From: Acetobacteraceae bacterium | GTDB taxonomy: Bacteria > Pseudomonadota > Alphaproteobacteria > Acetobacterales > Acetobacteraceae | Reading direction: 5' to 3' | NCBI GenBank assembly: GCA_025360065.1 | Contig: JANYCX010000252.1 | Location: 1 to 57,082 of the forward strand | DNA length: 57,082 bases | In this document: piece by piece, positions 42,762 through 51,579 of the stretch | How the letters are laid out: each line of letters begins with the position of its first letter | Position numbering within the stretch: position 1 is the stretch's first letter | Notes under the pieces: model-generated | The model's database searches: none | Told to the model about the DNA's origin: nothing | The model's input: the letters and a program-made list of their open reading frames with translations, nothing else | Program-made: the position numbers and the translations under genes

Positions 42762-43406
42762 CTATCGCGATCCTTCCTGCGTGGCGCCATAGAAGCGCAG
42801 GAAGATCGCGACCGCGGCATCCACCACCGCCGCCACACTATCCTCCGGCCGCCCGGATTGCGGCAGCCCGAGCGTGGCCCGCAGGAACCCGGTTGTGCGC
42901 AGCAGCGCCAGAAATTGCTCCGCAGCCATCATCGGATCGGTGATCGCGAGATGCCCGGCTTCGGTCTGCGTCGTGAGCCAGTCTGCCATCCGGTGGAGAA
43001 ATCCCAACGGGCCAGCAACCAGGAACGCCTCGCCAAGTTCGGGGAAATGGGCGCTTTCCGCAATGGTCAGCCGATAAATCGCCATGGTGCGGTCGCGCAT
43101 CAGGAAGGTCAGCGTGCCCAGGCCGATCTGGCGCAGGGCGTCGGCGACATCGACAAAATCGTCGGGGAAATTGCCGTCCGCCTGCGCGCTGCGCCGGCAG
43201 GCATCGCCGACAATGGTGGCAAACAGCACATCCTTGGACGGAAAATACGCGTAGAGCGTCGCTTTGGAGACCTGCGCCTGCCTCGCCACCGCATCCATGC
43301 TGACTTTACCATAGCCTTGCGCGATGAACAGCGCGCCGGCGGCGTCCAGCACCTGTTGGCGCTTGGCGGAAGGCGGCGGTTCGGGGGCGACGTGCGGGGC
43401 GCTCAT
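42762..43406 (-). CDS. TetR family regulator of the emrAB locus
   Basis: A 214-residue repressor. The N-terminal HTH (RQQVLDAAGALFIAQGYGKV, QAQVSKATLYAYFPSKDVLF) is followed by an all-helical ligand domain of the AcrR-like C-terminal type. It is divergent from an EmrA/EmrB-type pump, with a perfect 7-1-7 palindrome in the 114-base gap (43427-43441), so it almost certainly represses that operon and itself and is released by a pump substrate. The ligand is unknown. Confidence 0.92.
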   Translation of the reverse strand: MSAPHVAPEPPPSAKRQQVLDAAGALFIAQGYGKVSMDAVARQAQVSKATLYAYFPSKDVLFATIVGDACRRSAQADGNFPDDFVDVADALRQIGLGTLTFLMRDRTMAIYRLTIAESAHFPELGEAFLVAGPLGFLHRMADWLTTQTEAGHLAITDPMMAAEQFLALLRTTGFLRATLGLPQSGRPEDSVAAVVDAAVAIFLRFYGATQEGSR

Positions 43407-43426
43407 GATGCCCGATAAATAGGTGA

Positions 43427-43441
43427 ACTGAACCGTTCAGT
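43427..43441. promoter_or_regulatory. TetR-type operator between tetR and emrA
   Basis: ACTGAAC, C, GTTCAGT is a perfect inverted repeat (43427-43433 and 43435-43441) in the gap between the divergent regulator and pump genes. It is 20 bases from the tetR start and 79 from the emrA start. Both the symmetry and the sequence (ACTGAAC) are typical of TetR/AcrR operators. Confidence 0.8.
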
Positions 43442-43520
43442 CCAGTCTTGACGCTGGCGAAATTCGTCCCCAATTTGCTGGGGAATTACCGGAGCCAACG
43501 CGACCGGGGGAGCCACGCCG

Positions 43521-44687
43521 ATGAACGCCGTTTCCGACCTGACCGCCGCGCCCGCCGATGCCCAAAGCCCCGCCCAAGGTGCCGCAGCTCTGCCAGTCGG
43601 CCTGAAGCGGCTGCGGCGCCTCGCGGTTGGGGTGCTGGTTCTGATTGTTGCGGGCTTGGTCGCACAGTGGTGGTGGGTGGAAGGTCGCTGGATCGAGGGC
43701 ACCGATAATTCCTATGTCCAGGGCGACATCGTCACGCTCAGCCCACGGATCGAGGGTGAGATCATCGCCATTCACATCCGCGACAACCAGCGCGTCGAAG
43801 CTGGCACGCCATTGCTGACCTTGGACCCGGCTGACTGGAGGGCGCGGCTCGATCAGGCCCGCGGCGCGGTGGGGGAGGCCGAGGCCAGCATTGCCACTGC
43901 CCGCCGCCAGGTCGAGCAAGCCCGCGGCGCCATCGCCCAGGCTTATGCTGCAATCGAACAGGCCCAGGCCGAGCAAATCCGCGCGACCGCCGATGCCACC
44001 CGATCCACATCGCTGGTCGGGTCGGGCTGGACCAGCCGGCAGGCCAATGACACTGCCATTGCCACCGCGCGCAAGGCCGATGCCGGTTTGGGGGCGGCGC
44101 GCGCCCAGCATGATATCGCCGACCAGACCTTGACGGTTGCCCAGGCGGTTGCGGCCCAGGCAGAATCCCGCCTGATTGGTGCGCGCGCGACCGCGACGCT
44201 TGCGGCCAACGGGCTTAGCTACACGGTTTTGCGCGCGCCGTTTTCGGGAATTATCGGCAATCGTGCGGCCCAGCTTGGCCAGCATGTCGCGCCGGGCCAG
44301 CAACTCCTGGCACTCGCCCCGCCGCCCGAGAAACTGTTCATCATTGCCAATTTCAAGGAAACCCAGCTGCGCCACATCCGGCCGGGTCAGACAGTGCGGG
44401 TGACCCCCGATATCGACAGCGCGGCCGTGGTCACCGGGCGGGTGGACAGCATTGCGCCGGCCACCGGGGCGCTGTTCTCGATCCTGCCGCCGGAAAACGC
44501 CACCGGCAATTTCACCAAGGTGGTGCAGCGCGTGCCGGTCAAAATTATCCTCGATCTCGGGCAGGCCGGGCAGATCGGCTGGCTTCGCGCCGGGCTATCG
44601 GTGACCGCCGAGATCGACACGCGCGGGCCGGATGCACAGCGCCGTGGCCTGATCGGCTCGATCCTCGCCACCCTGCGCCTGAATTAA
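43521..44687 (+). CDS. emrA: EmrA-type membrane fusion protein
   Basis: A 388-residue periplasmic adaptor of the HlyD family. One membrane segment near residues 36-54 (LAVGVLVLIVAGLVAQWWWV) is followed by a lipoyl-type half-motif (NSYVQGDIVTLSPRIEGEII), a long alanine-rich coiled coil, and the second half (YTVLRAPFSGIIGNRAAQLG). The family connects an inner-membrane MFS pump to an outer-membrane channel. A GGGGGAG ribosome binding site precedes the ATG. It is 4 bases from emrB and controlled by the divergent tetR. Confidence 0.92.
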   Translation: MNAVSDLTAAPADAQSPAQGAAALPVGLKRLRRLAVGVLVLIVAGLVAQWWWVEGRWIEGTDNSYVQGDIVTLSPRIEGEIIAIHIRDNQRVEAGTPLLTLDPADWRARLDQARGAVGEAEASIATARRQVEQARGAIAQAYAAIEQAQAEQIRATADATRSTSLVGSGWTSRQANDTAIATARKADAGLGAARAQHDIADQTLTVAQAVAAQAESRLIGARATATLAANGLSYTVLRAPFSGIIGNRAAQLGQHVAPGQQLLALAPPPEKLFIIANFKETQLRHIRPGQTVRVTPDIDSAAVVTGRVDSIAPATGALFSILPPENATGNFTKVVQRVPVKIILDLGQAGQIGWLRAGLSVTAEIDTRGPDAQRRGLIGSILATLRLN

Positions 44688-44691
44688 CCCG

Positions 44692-46245
44692 ATGCCGATC
44701 GACCCGACCCGCACCAGTTTCCGCGAATGGGCGGCGTTCCTGTCGATGGTGCTGGGCATGTTCATGGCGATCCTGGACATCCAGATCGTGTCGTCCTCGA
44801 TCAGCGAAATCCAGGCCGGGTTGTCAGCCAGCGCCGATGAGGTCGCCTGGGTGCAGACCAGCTACCTGATTGCCGAGATCGTGATGATCCCGCTTTCCGG
44901 CTGGCTGTCGCGGCTGCTATCGACCCGCATTCTGTTCGTGGCCAGTGCGGTCGGGTTTACCATATTTTCGGTGCTGTGCGCCTCGGCCACCGACCTCAAC
45001 ACCATGATTTTGTTCCGCGCGATGCAAGGCTTTCTCGGCGGGGCGATGATCCCGACGGTGTTCGCCACCGCCTGGCTGATGTTTCCTGGCGGGCGCAGCG
45101 CCAAGGTGTCGGTGTTTATCGGGCTGATCGCCACCATGGCGCCCACCATCGGGCCGACATTGGGCGGGTGGCTGACCCAGACGTTTTCCTGGCACATGCT
45201 GTTCCTGATCAACGTGCCGTTCGGCATCGTGGTCGCGATTAATGTGTGGAACCTGCTGGATATTGACCGTCCCGATTTTTCGTTGCTCGGCAAGTTCGAT
45301 TATGTCGGTCTGATTTTGATGGCGTCCTTCCTTGGCTCCTTGGAATTTGTGCTGGAAGACGGCAACAAGCATGACTGGTTCGAGGATGACAAAATCGTCG
45401 CCTTCACCCTGCTGTCATTTGGTGCGGGCGTTGCGTTCATCTGGCGGATGTTGTCCCAGCCCGACCCGCTGGTGGATTTGCGCAGTTTCGGCAATGCGAA
45501 TTTCTCCGCAGGCTGCCTGTTCAGTCTGGTGATGGGCACGGCGTTGTACGGAGGAACCTATCTGGTGCCGGTGTTTCTCGGCCGGGTGCGCGGCTTCGAC
45601 AGTTTCCAGATCGGCGAGGCGATGTTTGTCACCGGCCTGTTCCAGTTCATCTCGGCGCCGATCGTCGCCAATCTGATCCGGGTGATGGACCTGCGGCGCA
45701 TGCTGGCGATCGGCCTCGCGCTGGTTGGCGGCGGGTTGTGGTGGCTCGCCCACCTCACCAGCCAGTCCGGCTTCTGGGAGATTTTCGGCCCCCAGGCGAT
45801 GCGCGGCTTTGGCATGATGTTCATCATGCTGCCGACCAACCAATTGGCGCTCGGCACCATGCCGCGCGAAAAGATCAAGAATGCGTCGGGGGTTTATAAC
45901 CTCACCCGCAATCTTGGCGGCGCGCTCGGGCTTGCGGTTATCAACACGGTGGCCAGCGTGCGCACCGATGTGCATGCCCTGCATCTGAAGGAAGGACTGA
46001 CCTGGTCCCGCATGGCCGCCGAACGCGGGCTTGCCACCATCACCCATGGTCTGACGGCTGCCAAGGAAAACGCCGCCCCGCTGGCAGCGCTCCGCAAGCT
46101 TGCGCAGATGGTCCAGCAACAGGCGCTGACGCTGGCTTATAACGACACCTTGCTGCTGATGGCGCTGCTATTCGCGCTCGCGCTGCCGTTCACGCTGCTG
46201 CTGGCCAAGCCGGCGCCGATGGCGCAAACTGGCGATGGCCATTAG
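44692..46245 (+). CDS. emrB: EmrB/QacA-type MFS drug exporter
   Basis: A 517-residue DHA2-family exporter with about 14 hydrophobic segments. FLSMVLGMFMAILDIQIVSS at the start and the antiporter motif TMAPTIGPTLGGWLTQTFSW are characteristic. It uses the proton gradient to export hydrophobic drugs through EmrA. There is no outer-membrane channel gene in the operon; the orphan NodT-like lipoprotein at 4243-5712 is a candidate. It is followed after 14 bases by a hydroxyacid dehydrogenase gene. Confidence 0.93.
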   Translation: MPIDPTRTSFREWAAFLSMVLGMFMAILDIQIVSSSISEIQAGLSASADEVAWVQTSYLIAEIVMIPLSGWLSRLLSTRILFVASAVGFTIFSVLCASATDLNTMILFRAMQGFLGGAMIPTVFATAWLMFPGGRSAKVSVFIGLIATMAPTIGPTLGGWLTQTFSWHMLFLINVPFGIVVAINVWNLLDIDRPDFSLLGKFDYVGLILMASFLGSLEFVLEDGNKHDWFEDDKIVAFTLLSFGAGVAFIWRMLSQPDPLVDLRSFGNANFSAGCLFSLVMGTALYGGTYLVPVFLGRVRGFDSFQIGEAMFVTGLFQFISAPIVANLIRVMDLRRMLAIGLALVGGGLWWLAHLTSQSGFWEIFGPQAMRGFGMMFIMLPTNQLALGTMPREKIKNASGVYNLTRNLGGALGLAVINTVASVRTDVHALHLKEGLTWSRMAAERGLATITHGLTAAKENAAPLAALRKLAQMVQQQALTLAYNDTLLLMALLFALALPFTLLLAKPAPMAQTGDGH

Positions 46246-46259
46246 ATCTGGGAGCGAAG

Positions 46260-47222
46260 ATGACACGAATAGCGGTACTCGATGACTGGCAAGGCATCGC
46301 CGAGGCCGCCGCCGATTGGTCGGCCGTCCGCGCCCAGGCCGAAATTGTGTTTTTCCGCGACGCCTTTGCATCCTCCGCCGCCACCATCGCGGCGTTGCAG
46401 GATTTCGACGTGGTGCTGGCGATGCGCGAACGCACCCGCCTCCATGCCGACGTTATCAGCCAATTGCCGCGCCTCAAGCTGCTGAGCTTTACCGGTGCCC
46501 GCAACGCCGCCGTCGATATCCCCGCCTGCACCGCCGCCGGCATCACCGTGTGCAACACCACCGGCACCCCATCGTCGCACGCCACCGCCGAACTCGCGCT
46601 CGGGTTGATGCTGGCGTCGGCGCGGCATCTGGTTGCCGGTGACACGGAAATGCGTGCCGGACGCTTTCAGCAAAATGTCCCACCGGGCATGGAAATCGCC
46701 GGTAAAACTCTGGGGCTGATCGGACTCGGCAATATCGGCGCCCGCGTTGCCCGCTATGCCCAGGCGCTGGAGATGAAAATCATCGCCTGGAGCCAGAACC
46801 TCACCGAAGCGCGGGCCGCTGAAATCGGCGTGACCCGCGTTGAAAAAGCCGCCTTGCTGGCACAGTCCGATGTCATCAGCATCCATCTGGTGCTGTCCGA
46901 TCGCACCCGCCATATCGTTGCCGGACCGGACATCGCACTGATGAAGCCGGGGGCACTGCTGATCAACACCTCGCGCGGGCCGCATGTCGATACCGAGGCG
47001 CTGGTGGCAGCACTCAACGCCGGGAAAATCCGCGCCGCGATTGATGTCTATGACAGCGAACCCTTGGCCGCCGATCATCCGCTGCGGTCAACGCCGAATT
47101 CGTTGCTGTCGCCGCATCTTGGGTATGTGACGTCGGATAACATGCCGGCGCTTTATCGGGCTTCGGTGGAGAATCTTACAGCTTGGCTTGGCGGCAGCCC
47201 GATACGTGTTGTCAACAAGTAA
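46260..47222 (+). CDS. D-isomer-specific 2-hydroxyacid dehydrogenase
   Basis: A 320-residue NAD-dependent dehydrogenase. The glycine-rich motif is TLGLIGLGNIGARVARYAQA, followed by INTSRGPHVDTEALVAALNA with the catalytic Arg region, a Glu in YDSEPLAADHPL, and the active-site His in SPHLGYVTSDNM. It reduces or oxidises a 2-oxo/2-hydroxy acid, for example phosphoglycerate or glyoxylate. GGGAG precedes ATG 46260. An AT-rich hairpin element lies just past its stop. Confidence 0.92.
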   Translation: MTRIAVLDDWQGIAEAAADWSAVRAQAEIVFFRDAFASSAATIAALQDFDVVLAMRERTRLHADVISQLPRLKLLSFTGARNAAVDIPACTAAGITVCNTTGTPSSHATAELALGLMLASARHLVAGDTEMRAGRFQQNVPPGMEIAGKTLGLIGLGNIGARVARYAQALEMKIIAWSQNLTEARAAEIGVTRVEKAALLAQSDVISIHLVLSDRTRHIVAGPDIALMKPGALLINTSRGPHVDTEALVAALNAGKIRAAIDVYDSEPLAADHPLRSTPNSLLSPHLGYVTSDNMPALYRASVENLTAWLGGSPIRVVNK

Positions 47223-47228
47223 GGCAGC

Positions 47229-47265
47229 GCTTCCTTTTTGAAAAAAAGAAGCAAAAAACTTTTAT
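47229..47265 (-). repeat. AT-rich hairpin element, copy 2 (inverted)
   Basis: GCTTCCTTTTTGAAAAAAAG followed by AAGC and AAAAAACTTTT. Read on the minus strand it gives AAAAGTTTTTTGCTTC and then a TTTTT/AAAAA hairpin, matching copies 1 and 3. It lies between the hydroxyacid dehydrogenase and alcohol dehydrogenase genes; the latter's GGAG ribosome binding site follows at 47271-47274. Confidence 0.7.
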
Positions 47266-47282
47266 CCATTGGAGTTACCATT

Positions 47283-48344
47283 ATGCGCGCCTGGGCCGTT
47301 GTTGAGAACGAAAAGCCACTTCAGGAAATCGAGCTTCCCACACCGGAGCCGACCGGTAAGCAGATCCTGCTCGAAACCACCTATTGCGGGGTCTGCCATT
47401 CAGACCTCCATATTTGGGAAGGTCGCTACGACCTCGGCGGTGGCCGGGTGATGAACATGAAAGATCGCGGACTGACCCTGCCGCTCGCCATGGGCCATGA
47501 AATCGTCGGCCGCGTGGCCAAACTCGGCCCCGACGCAAGCGGGGTCAAAATCGGCGACATCCGCATCGTTTTCCCCTGGGTCGGCTGCGGCACCTGCAAG
47601 AAATGCCTCGCCGAGGAAGACAACATGTGCGCCACCGGGCGCAGCCTCGGCGTTTATCAGAATGGCGGCTACGGCACCCATGTCATCGCCGCCCATTCCG
47701 GGCATCTGGTCGATCCCGGCACCTTGGACCCGGCAGTGGCCGCGACCTATGCGTGTTCGGGCATTACCGTATTTTCCGCGATCAGGAAGCTCGGGCAGGT
47801 CGATGCCGATGAGGCGATTGTCCTGGTCGGCGCTGGCGGCCTTGGGCTGAACGCCATCGCAGTGCTGAAAGCGATGGGCCACAAAAACATCGTTACCATC
47901 GACATCAACGCCGAAAAACGTGCGGCAGCGATCACCGCTGGTGCCACGGCAACCGTCGATGGCGCGTCCCCCGACGCCGCCAAGCTGCTGGTCGACGCCT
48001 GTGGCGGACCGCCAATGAACATCGTCGATTTGGTGAACGGCACCGCCACCGCCCGCCTTGCGTTTGCCACCCTGGGTAAGGGCGGCAAGCTGATCCAGGT
48101 CGGGCTGTTCGGCGGCGAGCTCAACCTGCCGCTGCCACTGATGGCGATGCGCGCGCTGACCATCCAGGGCAGCTATGTCGGCAATCCCAAGGAATTGCGC
48201 GAACTCGTCGCACTCGCCCAAGCTGGCACCCTCGAAGCCATCCCAGTCACCATCATGGCGCAAAACCAGGCCGACGCCGCGCTGATGCGGCTGCGCGACG
48301 GCAAAGTAACCGGACGTATCGTTTTGAAAGCGGAGGCAGCCTAA
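47283..48344 (+). CDS. Zinc-dependent alcohol dehydrogenase
   Basis: A 353-residue MDR dehydrogenase. Catalytic zinc ligands are in CGVCHSDLHIWEG and the following GHEIVGRV; the four structural-zinc cysteines are in WVGCGTCKKCLAEEDNMC. The Rossmann motif is VLVGAGGLGLNAIAVL. It oxidises an alcohol or reduces an aldehyde with NAD(P). ATG 47283 has GGAG 8-9 bases upstream; a TTG at 47238 lies inside the AT-rich repeat and is not used. The stop (TAATG) overlaps the next start by one base, so the two are translationally coupled. Confidence 0.93.
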   Translation: MRAWAVVENEKPLQEIELPTPEPTGKQILLETTYCGVCHSDLHIWEGRYDLGGGRVMNMKDRGLTLPLAMGHEIVGRVAKLGPDASGVKIGDIRIVFPWVGCGTCKKCLAEEDNMCATGRSLGVYQNGGYGTHVIAAHSGHLVDPGTLDPAVAATYACSGITVFSAIRKLGQVDADEAIVLVGAGGLGLNAIAVLKAMGHKNIVTIDINAEKRAAAITAGATATVDGASPDAAKLLVDACGGPPMNIVDLVNGTATARLAFATLGKGGKLIQVGLFGGELNLPLPLMAMRALTIQGSYVGNPKELRELVALAQAGTLEAIPVTIMAQNQADAALMRLRDGKVTGRIVLKAEAA

Positions 48345-49360
48345 TGTCCAATTCCCCCCGTCGCAGTGTCGTGCTGCGTAACCGCCCGACCGCTGAACCG
48401 GATGTCTCCGACTTCGCGATCATCGAGGACGCCGTCCCGACCCCTGGGCCGGGTGAAGTCGTTACAAGAGCAATCTTTCTGTCGATCGATCCCTATCAGC
48501 GTGGCCGCATCGCCGATCGCAAATCCTATGCCCCGCCGGTCCAGATCGGCGAAGTCATGACCGGCGAAACCATTGGCGAAGTCGTGGCCTCGGGCGACCC
48601 TGGCTTCAAGCCCGGTGACATCGCCTCCGGTGCCCGCGGCTGGCAGACCCACACGCTGTCGCAGGCGTCCAGCCTTACCCGGCATGATCGCGACGGCACA
48701 CCGTTGGGCGCTTATCTCGGCGTGCTCGGCATGCCCGGCACCACCGCTTATTCCGGCATGAAGGATATCGGCCAGGTCCGCGCCGGTGAAACCGTGGTGA
48801 TCTCGGCGGCCTCCGGTGCGGTTGGATCGGTTGCCGGACAGTTGGCCAAGCGGGCAGGGGCGCGGGTGATCGGCATTGCCGGTGGTCCGGATAAATGCCT
48901 GTTTGTGCAGGAAGTTTTGGGCTTCGATGGTTGTATCGACCATCGCAGCGCGGATATGGCGATGCAGTTGGCCGATGCCTGCCCGAACGGCATCGACGTC
49001 TATTTCGAGAACGTTGGCGGCACCGTGCAGGACAGCGTCTGGCCGCTGCTCAACCCGTTCGGCCGCATGATCATGTGCGGGATGGTCGCGCAATACAGCG
49101 ACCCCAACCCCCCGCCGGGCCCCAATCTCGGCACCGTCGTCGGCCGGCGCTTGCGGATTGAGGGGCTGATTGTTTCCGACAAGCCGGAACGTTTCGCCGA
49201 GTGGCGGGCACTCGCGGGCCCGTGGGTTAAGGACGGGTCGTTGCATTACCGCGAAACCGTCATCGACGGCCTGGACAACGCGGCTGAGGCGTTCTGCATG
49301 CTGTTGCAGGGCGGCAATTTCGGCAAGATGCTGGTCCGGGTCGGCGCCGATCCGGCCTGA
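48344..49360 (+). CDS. NADP-dependent alkenal/one oxidoreductase (PTGR-like)
   Basis: A 338-residue MDR reductase of the leukotriene-B4 dehydrogenase/curcumin-reductase group. The N-terminal FLSIDPYQRGRIAD, GEVVASGDPGFKPGD, the Rossmann motif VVISAASGAVGSVAGQLAKR and VYFENVGGTVQDSVWPLL are typical. It lacks zinc ligands and probably reduces activated C=C bonds with NADPH. It is coupled by a one-base overlap to the zinc alcohol dehydrogenase, suggesting an alcohol-to-saturated-carbonyl route (inference). Confidence 0.93.
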   Translation: MSNSPRRSVVLRNRPTAEPDVSDFAIIEDAVPTPGPGEVVTRAIFLSIDPYQRGRIADRKSYAPPVQIGEVMTGETIGEVVASGDPGFKPGDIASGARGWQTHTLSQASSLTRHDRDGTPLGAYLGVLGMPGTTAYSGMKDIGQVRAGETVVISAASGAVGSVAGQLAKRAGARVIGIAGGPDKCLFVQEVLGFDGCIDHRSADMAMQLADACPNGIDVYFENVGGTVQDSVWPLLNPFGRMIMCGMVAQYSDPNPPPGPNLGTVVGRRLRIEGLIVSDKPERFAEWRALAGPWVKDGSLHYRETVIDGLDNAAEAFCMLLQGGNFGKMLVRVGADPA

Positions 49361-49374
49361 GTGCGTTTTGCCCC

Positions 49375-49403
49375 TTGAAGCCAGCCGCGGAACCGCCTAG
49401 AAC
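49375..49403 (+). promoter_or_regulatory. Candidate promoter of tRNA-Glu
   Basis: TTGAAG (49375-49380), a 17-base spacer and TAGAAC (49398-49403) end 20 bases before the mature 5' end of the tRNA at 49424. Spacing is ideal and it is the only good match in the 63-base gap; the -10 is moderate. Confidence 0.5.
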
Positions 49404-49423
49404 CCGCGCCCTGGCCCAAAGCT

Positions 49424-49499
49424 GTCCCGTTCGTCTAGAGGCCTAGGACGGCGCCCTCTCACGGCGCTAACAGGGGTTCGAATCCCCTACGGGACGCCA
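49424..49499 (+). tRNA. tRNA-Glu (CTC anticodon), CCA encoded
   Basis: Acceptor strands GTCCCGT and ACGGGAC pair fully. The anticodon stem GCGCC/GGCGC encloses the loop CTCTCAC, giving anticodon CTC for GAG codons. The T-arm GGGG-TTCGAAT-CCCC is perfect. Discriminator G49496 is followed by an encoded CCA (49497-49499). Its 3' end is a possible integration site, but no integrase or repeated 3' end was seen. Confidence 0.97.
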
Positions 49500-49545
49500 C
49501 CCGGTCGCAATTGGGTCAGGTCTTCGCGGCGCATCCGTCACCAAG

Positions 49546-50862
49546 TTAACCGCTCATCGCCACCCAATGGGCAACGATGATCGCCACGCTGGCGAGCACC
49601 AGCGCCAGCGCTGTGAAATCGCGGTTCCACACGGTGGTGACGGTGACCGGATCGCTGTCAGCCCAGCGCGCGGTGGCAATCGCGCTGGCCGACATTGGCG
49701 TCATCCCGACGCCAACCCCCCAGCCCAGCATGCACGCAAACGCCAGCACCGATGGCGCCACCCCGAGCGCCTGTGGATCAGGCACGGCGGCCCCGATCAC
49801 GGCAACGATTGCAATCGGGTTCAACCCAACCAATCCGGTCGCCAGCAGCAGCACCGGCACCAGCAGTGGGATTGCCAGCGGCGGCAGCATGGTGAGCCAC
49901 GGCGCCATGCCGCCGGCTGGCAAGGCCATGCCGAGCGCAACGCCGAGAAAGCCGCCCGCTGCCAACACGCCGGCCTCGCCGCGAAACCCAGGCAGGCCGG
50001 CATGGAATTCCACCAGAAGCGGCCAGACCCGGCCGTGTCTTTGCACCAAGCCCCAGACCAGTGCCACTGCCGGCACGGACCCGGTAACTCCGGTCGAAAG
50101 CCCAACCCCGAAGACCGTCCCGACGCCCCAGGCCAGCGCGCCCACCAATGCCACCAGCCCGATCACCGCGACATGGATTGTCCAGCGTTCCCGGCTTGGC
50201 CGCGCGGTTTCGTCCACCATCGGCAAGCGCCCATCCAGCCAGACCCCGATGGCCAGCATCAGCATGGCGACCACGAACCCGGCTGGCAGCAGGGGCAGCA
50301 AATTAGCCCCCGGCACCGCCGCCGACACCACCGCTGTCATGATATTCAGCGGCGACCAGCAATTCATCGTGCCAAAGCCGCGATAGGCCGCCAGCATCAT
50401 CCGCCCGCGCGCCGTGGCATGGGCATCGCGCAACATCGCCCCCAGCACATCGATCGCGCCGTAGGACAGGATGATGCTGAACAGATGCCCGCCCGCGCTC
50501 ATCGCCAGATAGCGCCGGCCAGGTGGTTGGCCGAGCAATTGCGCCCCGCAGCGCCTGATCACCACGCTATGCTGGGCGGCCAGCCGCAACGCCCCCAACG
50601 CCAGAAAGAACGCCGCATAGGCTGCCCCCCGCCGCCACGCGGCAATCCAGGCGGCCAACGGATCGGGCGCACATGCCACCGCGATCGCGCCGGCGCACAG
50701 CAAGACAGCCAACACTGCCTTAACCATCGGTCTCTGGCGCCCAAATTCCAGCGTCAGAAACAGGATGATCGCCCCCCCCGCGACCTCGCTTGCGCCGGGC
50801 AGATGGAACAACAAATCCCCCAGGCTGCCAGCCCAGGCGATCAGATAGAAAAAACCACTCAC
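49546..50862 (-). CDS. Polytopic membrane protein, probable transporter, family not identified
   Basis: A highly hydrophobic protein of about 438 residues with roughly 11-12 membrane segments. ILFLTLEFGRQRPMVKAVLA, QLLGQPPGRRYLAMSAGGHL and MLGWGVGVGMTPMSASAIAT are notable; the last, with a GMTPMSAS segment, resembles the re-entrant loops of ion/organic-acid symporters. I cannot name a family. The frame is also open to ATG 50925 (459 aa), but that start is only 21 bases from the divergent flavin-reductase start; GTG 50862 leaves room for promoters. A very long frame beyond this is antisense to two other genes. Confidence 0.7.
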   Translation of the reverse strand: MSGFFYLIAWAGSLGDLLFHLPGASEVAGGAIILFLTLEFGRQRPMVKAVLAVLLCAGAIAVACAPDPLAAWIAAWRRGAAYAAFFLALGALRLAAQHSVVIRRCGAQLLGQPPGRRYLAMSAGGHLFSIILSYGAIDVLGAMLRDAHATARGRMMLAAYRGFGTMNCWSPLNIMTAVVSAAVPGANLLPLLPAGFVVAMLMLAIGVWLDGRLPMVDETARPSRERWTIHVAVIGLVALVGALAWGVGTVFGVGLSTGVTGSVPAVALVWGLVQRHGRVWPLLVEFHAGLPGFRGEAGVLAAGGFLGVALGMALPAGGMAPWLTMLPPLAIPLLVPVLLLATGLVGLNPIAIVAVIGAAVPDPQALGVAPSVLAFACMLGWGVGVGMTPMSASAIATARWADSDPVTVTTVWNRDFTALALVLASVAIIVAHWVAMSG

Positions 50863-50946
50863 CCCGCCACCATGCCCGCGCCGGCCCGATATGGACAGCC
50901 ACCCCAAGGCCGGGCAAACCGGCATCAACCAGTTCGGGAGACTGCA

Positions 50947-51579
50947 ATGCTGTTCGATTTCGACAAGATTTCCGCCCAGGATCGCTATAAGCTGCTGGCA
51001 TCGACGGTGGTGCCGCGCCCGATCGCCTGGGTGGTCTCGCATGACGAAAACGGCGTCCTCAACGCCGCACCGTTCAGCTTTTTCAACGTGTTCTCCGCCG
51101 ATCCGCCAGTGATGGTGATCGGCATTGGTGGCCGCAAGCCGGGGGACGCCAAGGATACCGGCGCCAATATCCGCGCCACCGGCGAATTTGTCATCAATCT
51201 GGTGAGCCATGAACTCGCCGAGGCGATGAACATCACCGCGATAGATTTCCCGCCCGAGATCGACGAGATCAAAACCGCCGGCCTTACCACTTTGCCCTCC
51301 ACAAGGATTAAAGTGCCGCGTATCGCCGAAAGCCCGGTGGCATTCGAATGCGTGCGCTTTCAGACCATCGACATCGCCAATGATCGCACTTTGGTGATGG
51401 CCCGCATCGTCGCCATTCACGTTGCCGACCCGTTCGTGATGAACCAGGAGCGCTGCTATATCGACACCCAGAAGCTCGACCTGATTGGCCGCATGCATGG
51501 CGGCGGCGGCTATACGACGACGCGGGACTTTTTTGACATGCCGCGCATTTCGGTCGCGGAATGGAACGCGAAAACCTAA
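50947..51579 (+). CDS. Flavin reductase-like FMN-binding protein
   Basis: A 210-residue split-barrel flavoprotein of the Flavin_Reduct family. LASTVVPRPIAWVVSHDENG, LNAAPFSFFNVFSADPPVMV and KDTGANIRATGEFVINLVSH form the conserved FMN-binding core. Members reduce flavin for partner oxygenases or act as stand-alone reductases; no partner oxygenase is adjacent. GGGAG lies 6-7 bases before ATG 50947. An open frame extending to 49567 is antisense to the membrane protein and is rejected. It overlaps the convergent GNAT gene by 4 bases. Confidence 0.92.
   Translation: MLFDFDKISAQDRYKLLASTVVPRPIAWVVSHDENGVLNAAPFSFFNVFSADPPVMVIGIGGRKPGDAKDTGANIRATGEFVINLVSHELAEAMNITAIDFPPEIDEIKTAGLTTLPSTRIKVPRIAESPVAFECVRFQTIDIANDRTLVMARIVAIHVADPFVMNQERCYIDTQKLDLIGRMHGGGGYTTTRDFFDMPRISVAEWNAKT

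Noticed and set aside
49480-49560. tRNA-Glu 3' end as a mobile-element attachment site
   Set aside because: No repeated copy of the tRNA 3' end was noticed and no integrase gene is present in the window.
49567-50946. Open plus-strand extension upstream of the flavin reductase gene
   Set aside because: It is antisense to the membrane-protein gene, and its Gln/Pro/Arg/His-rich composition is typical of a shadow frame in GC-rich DNA. The flavin-reductase domain starts at 50947 with its own ribosome binding site.
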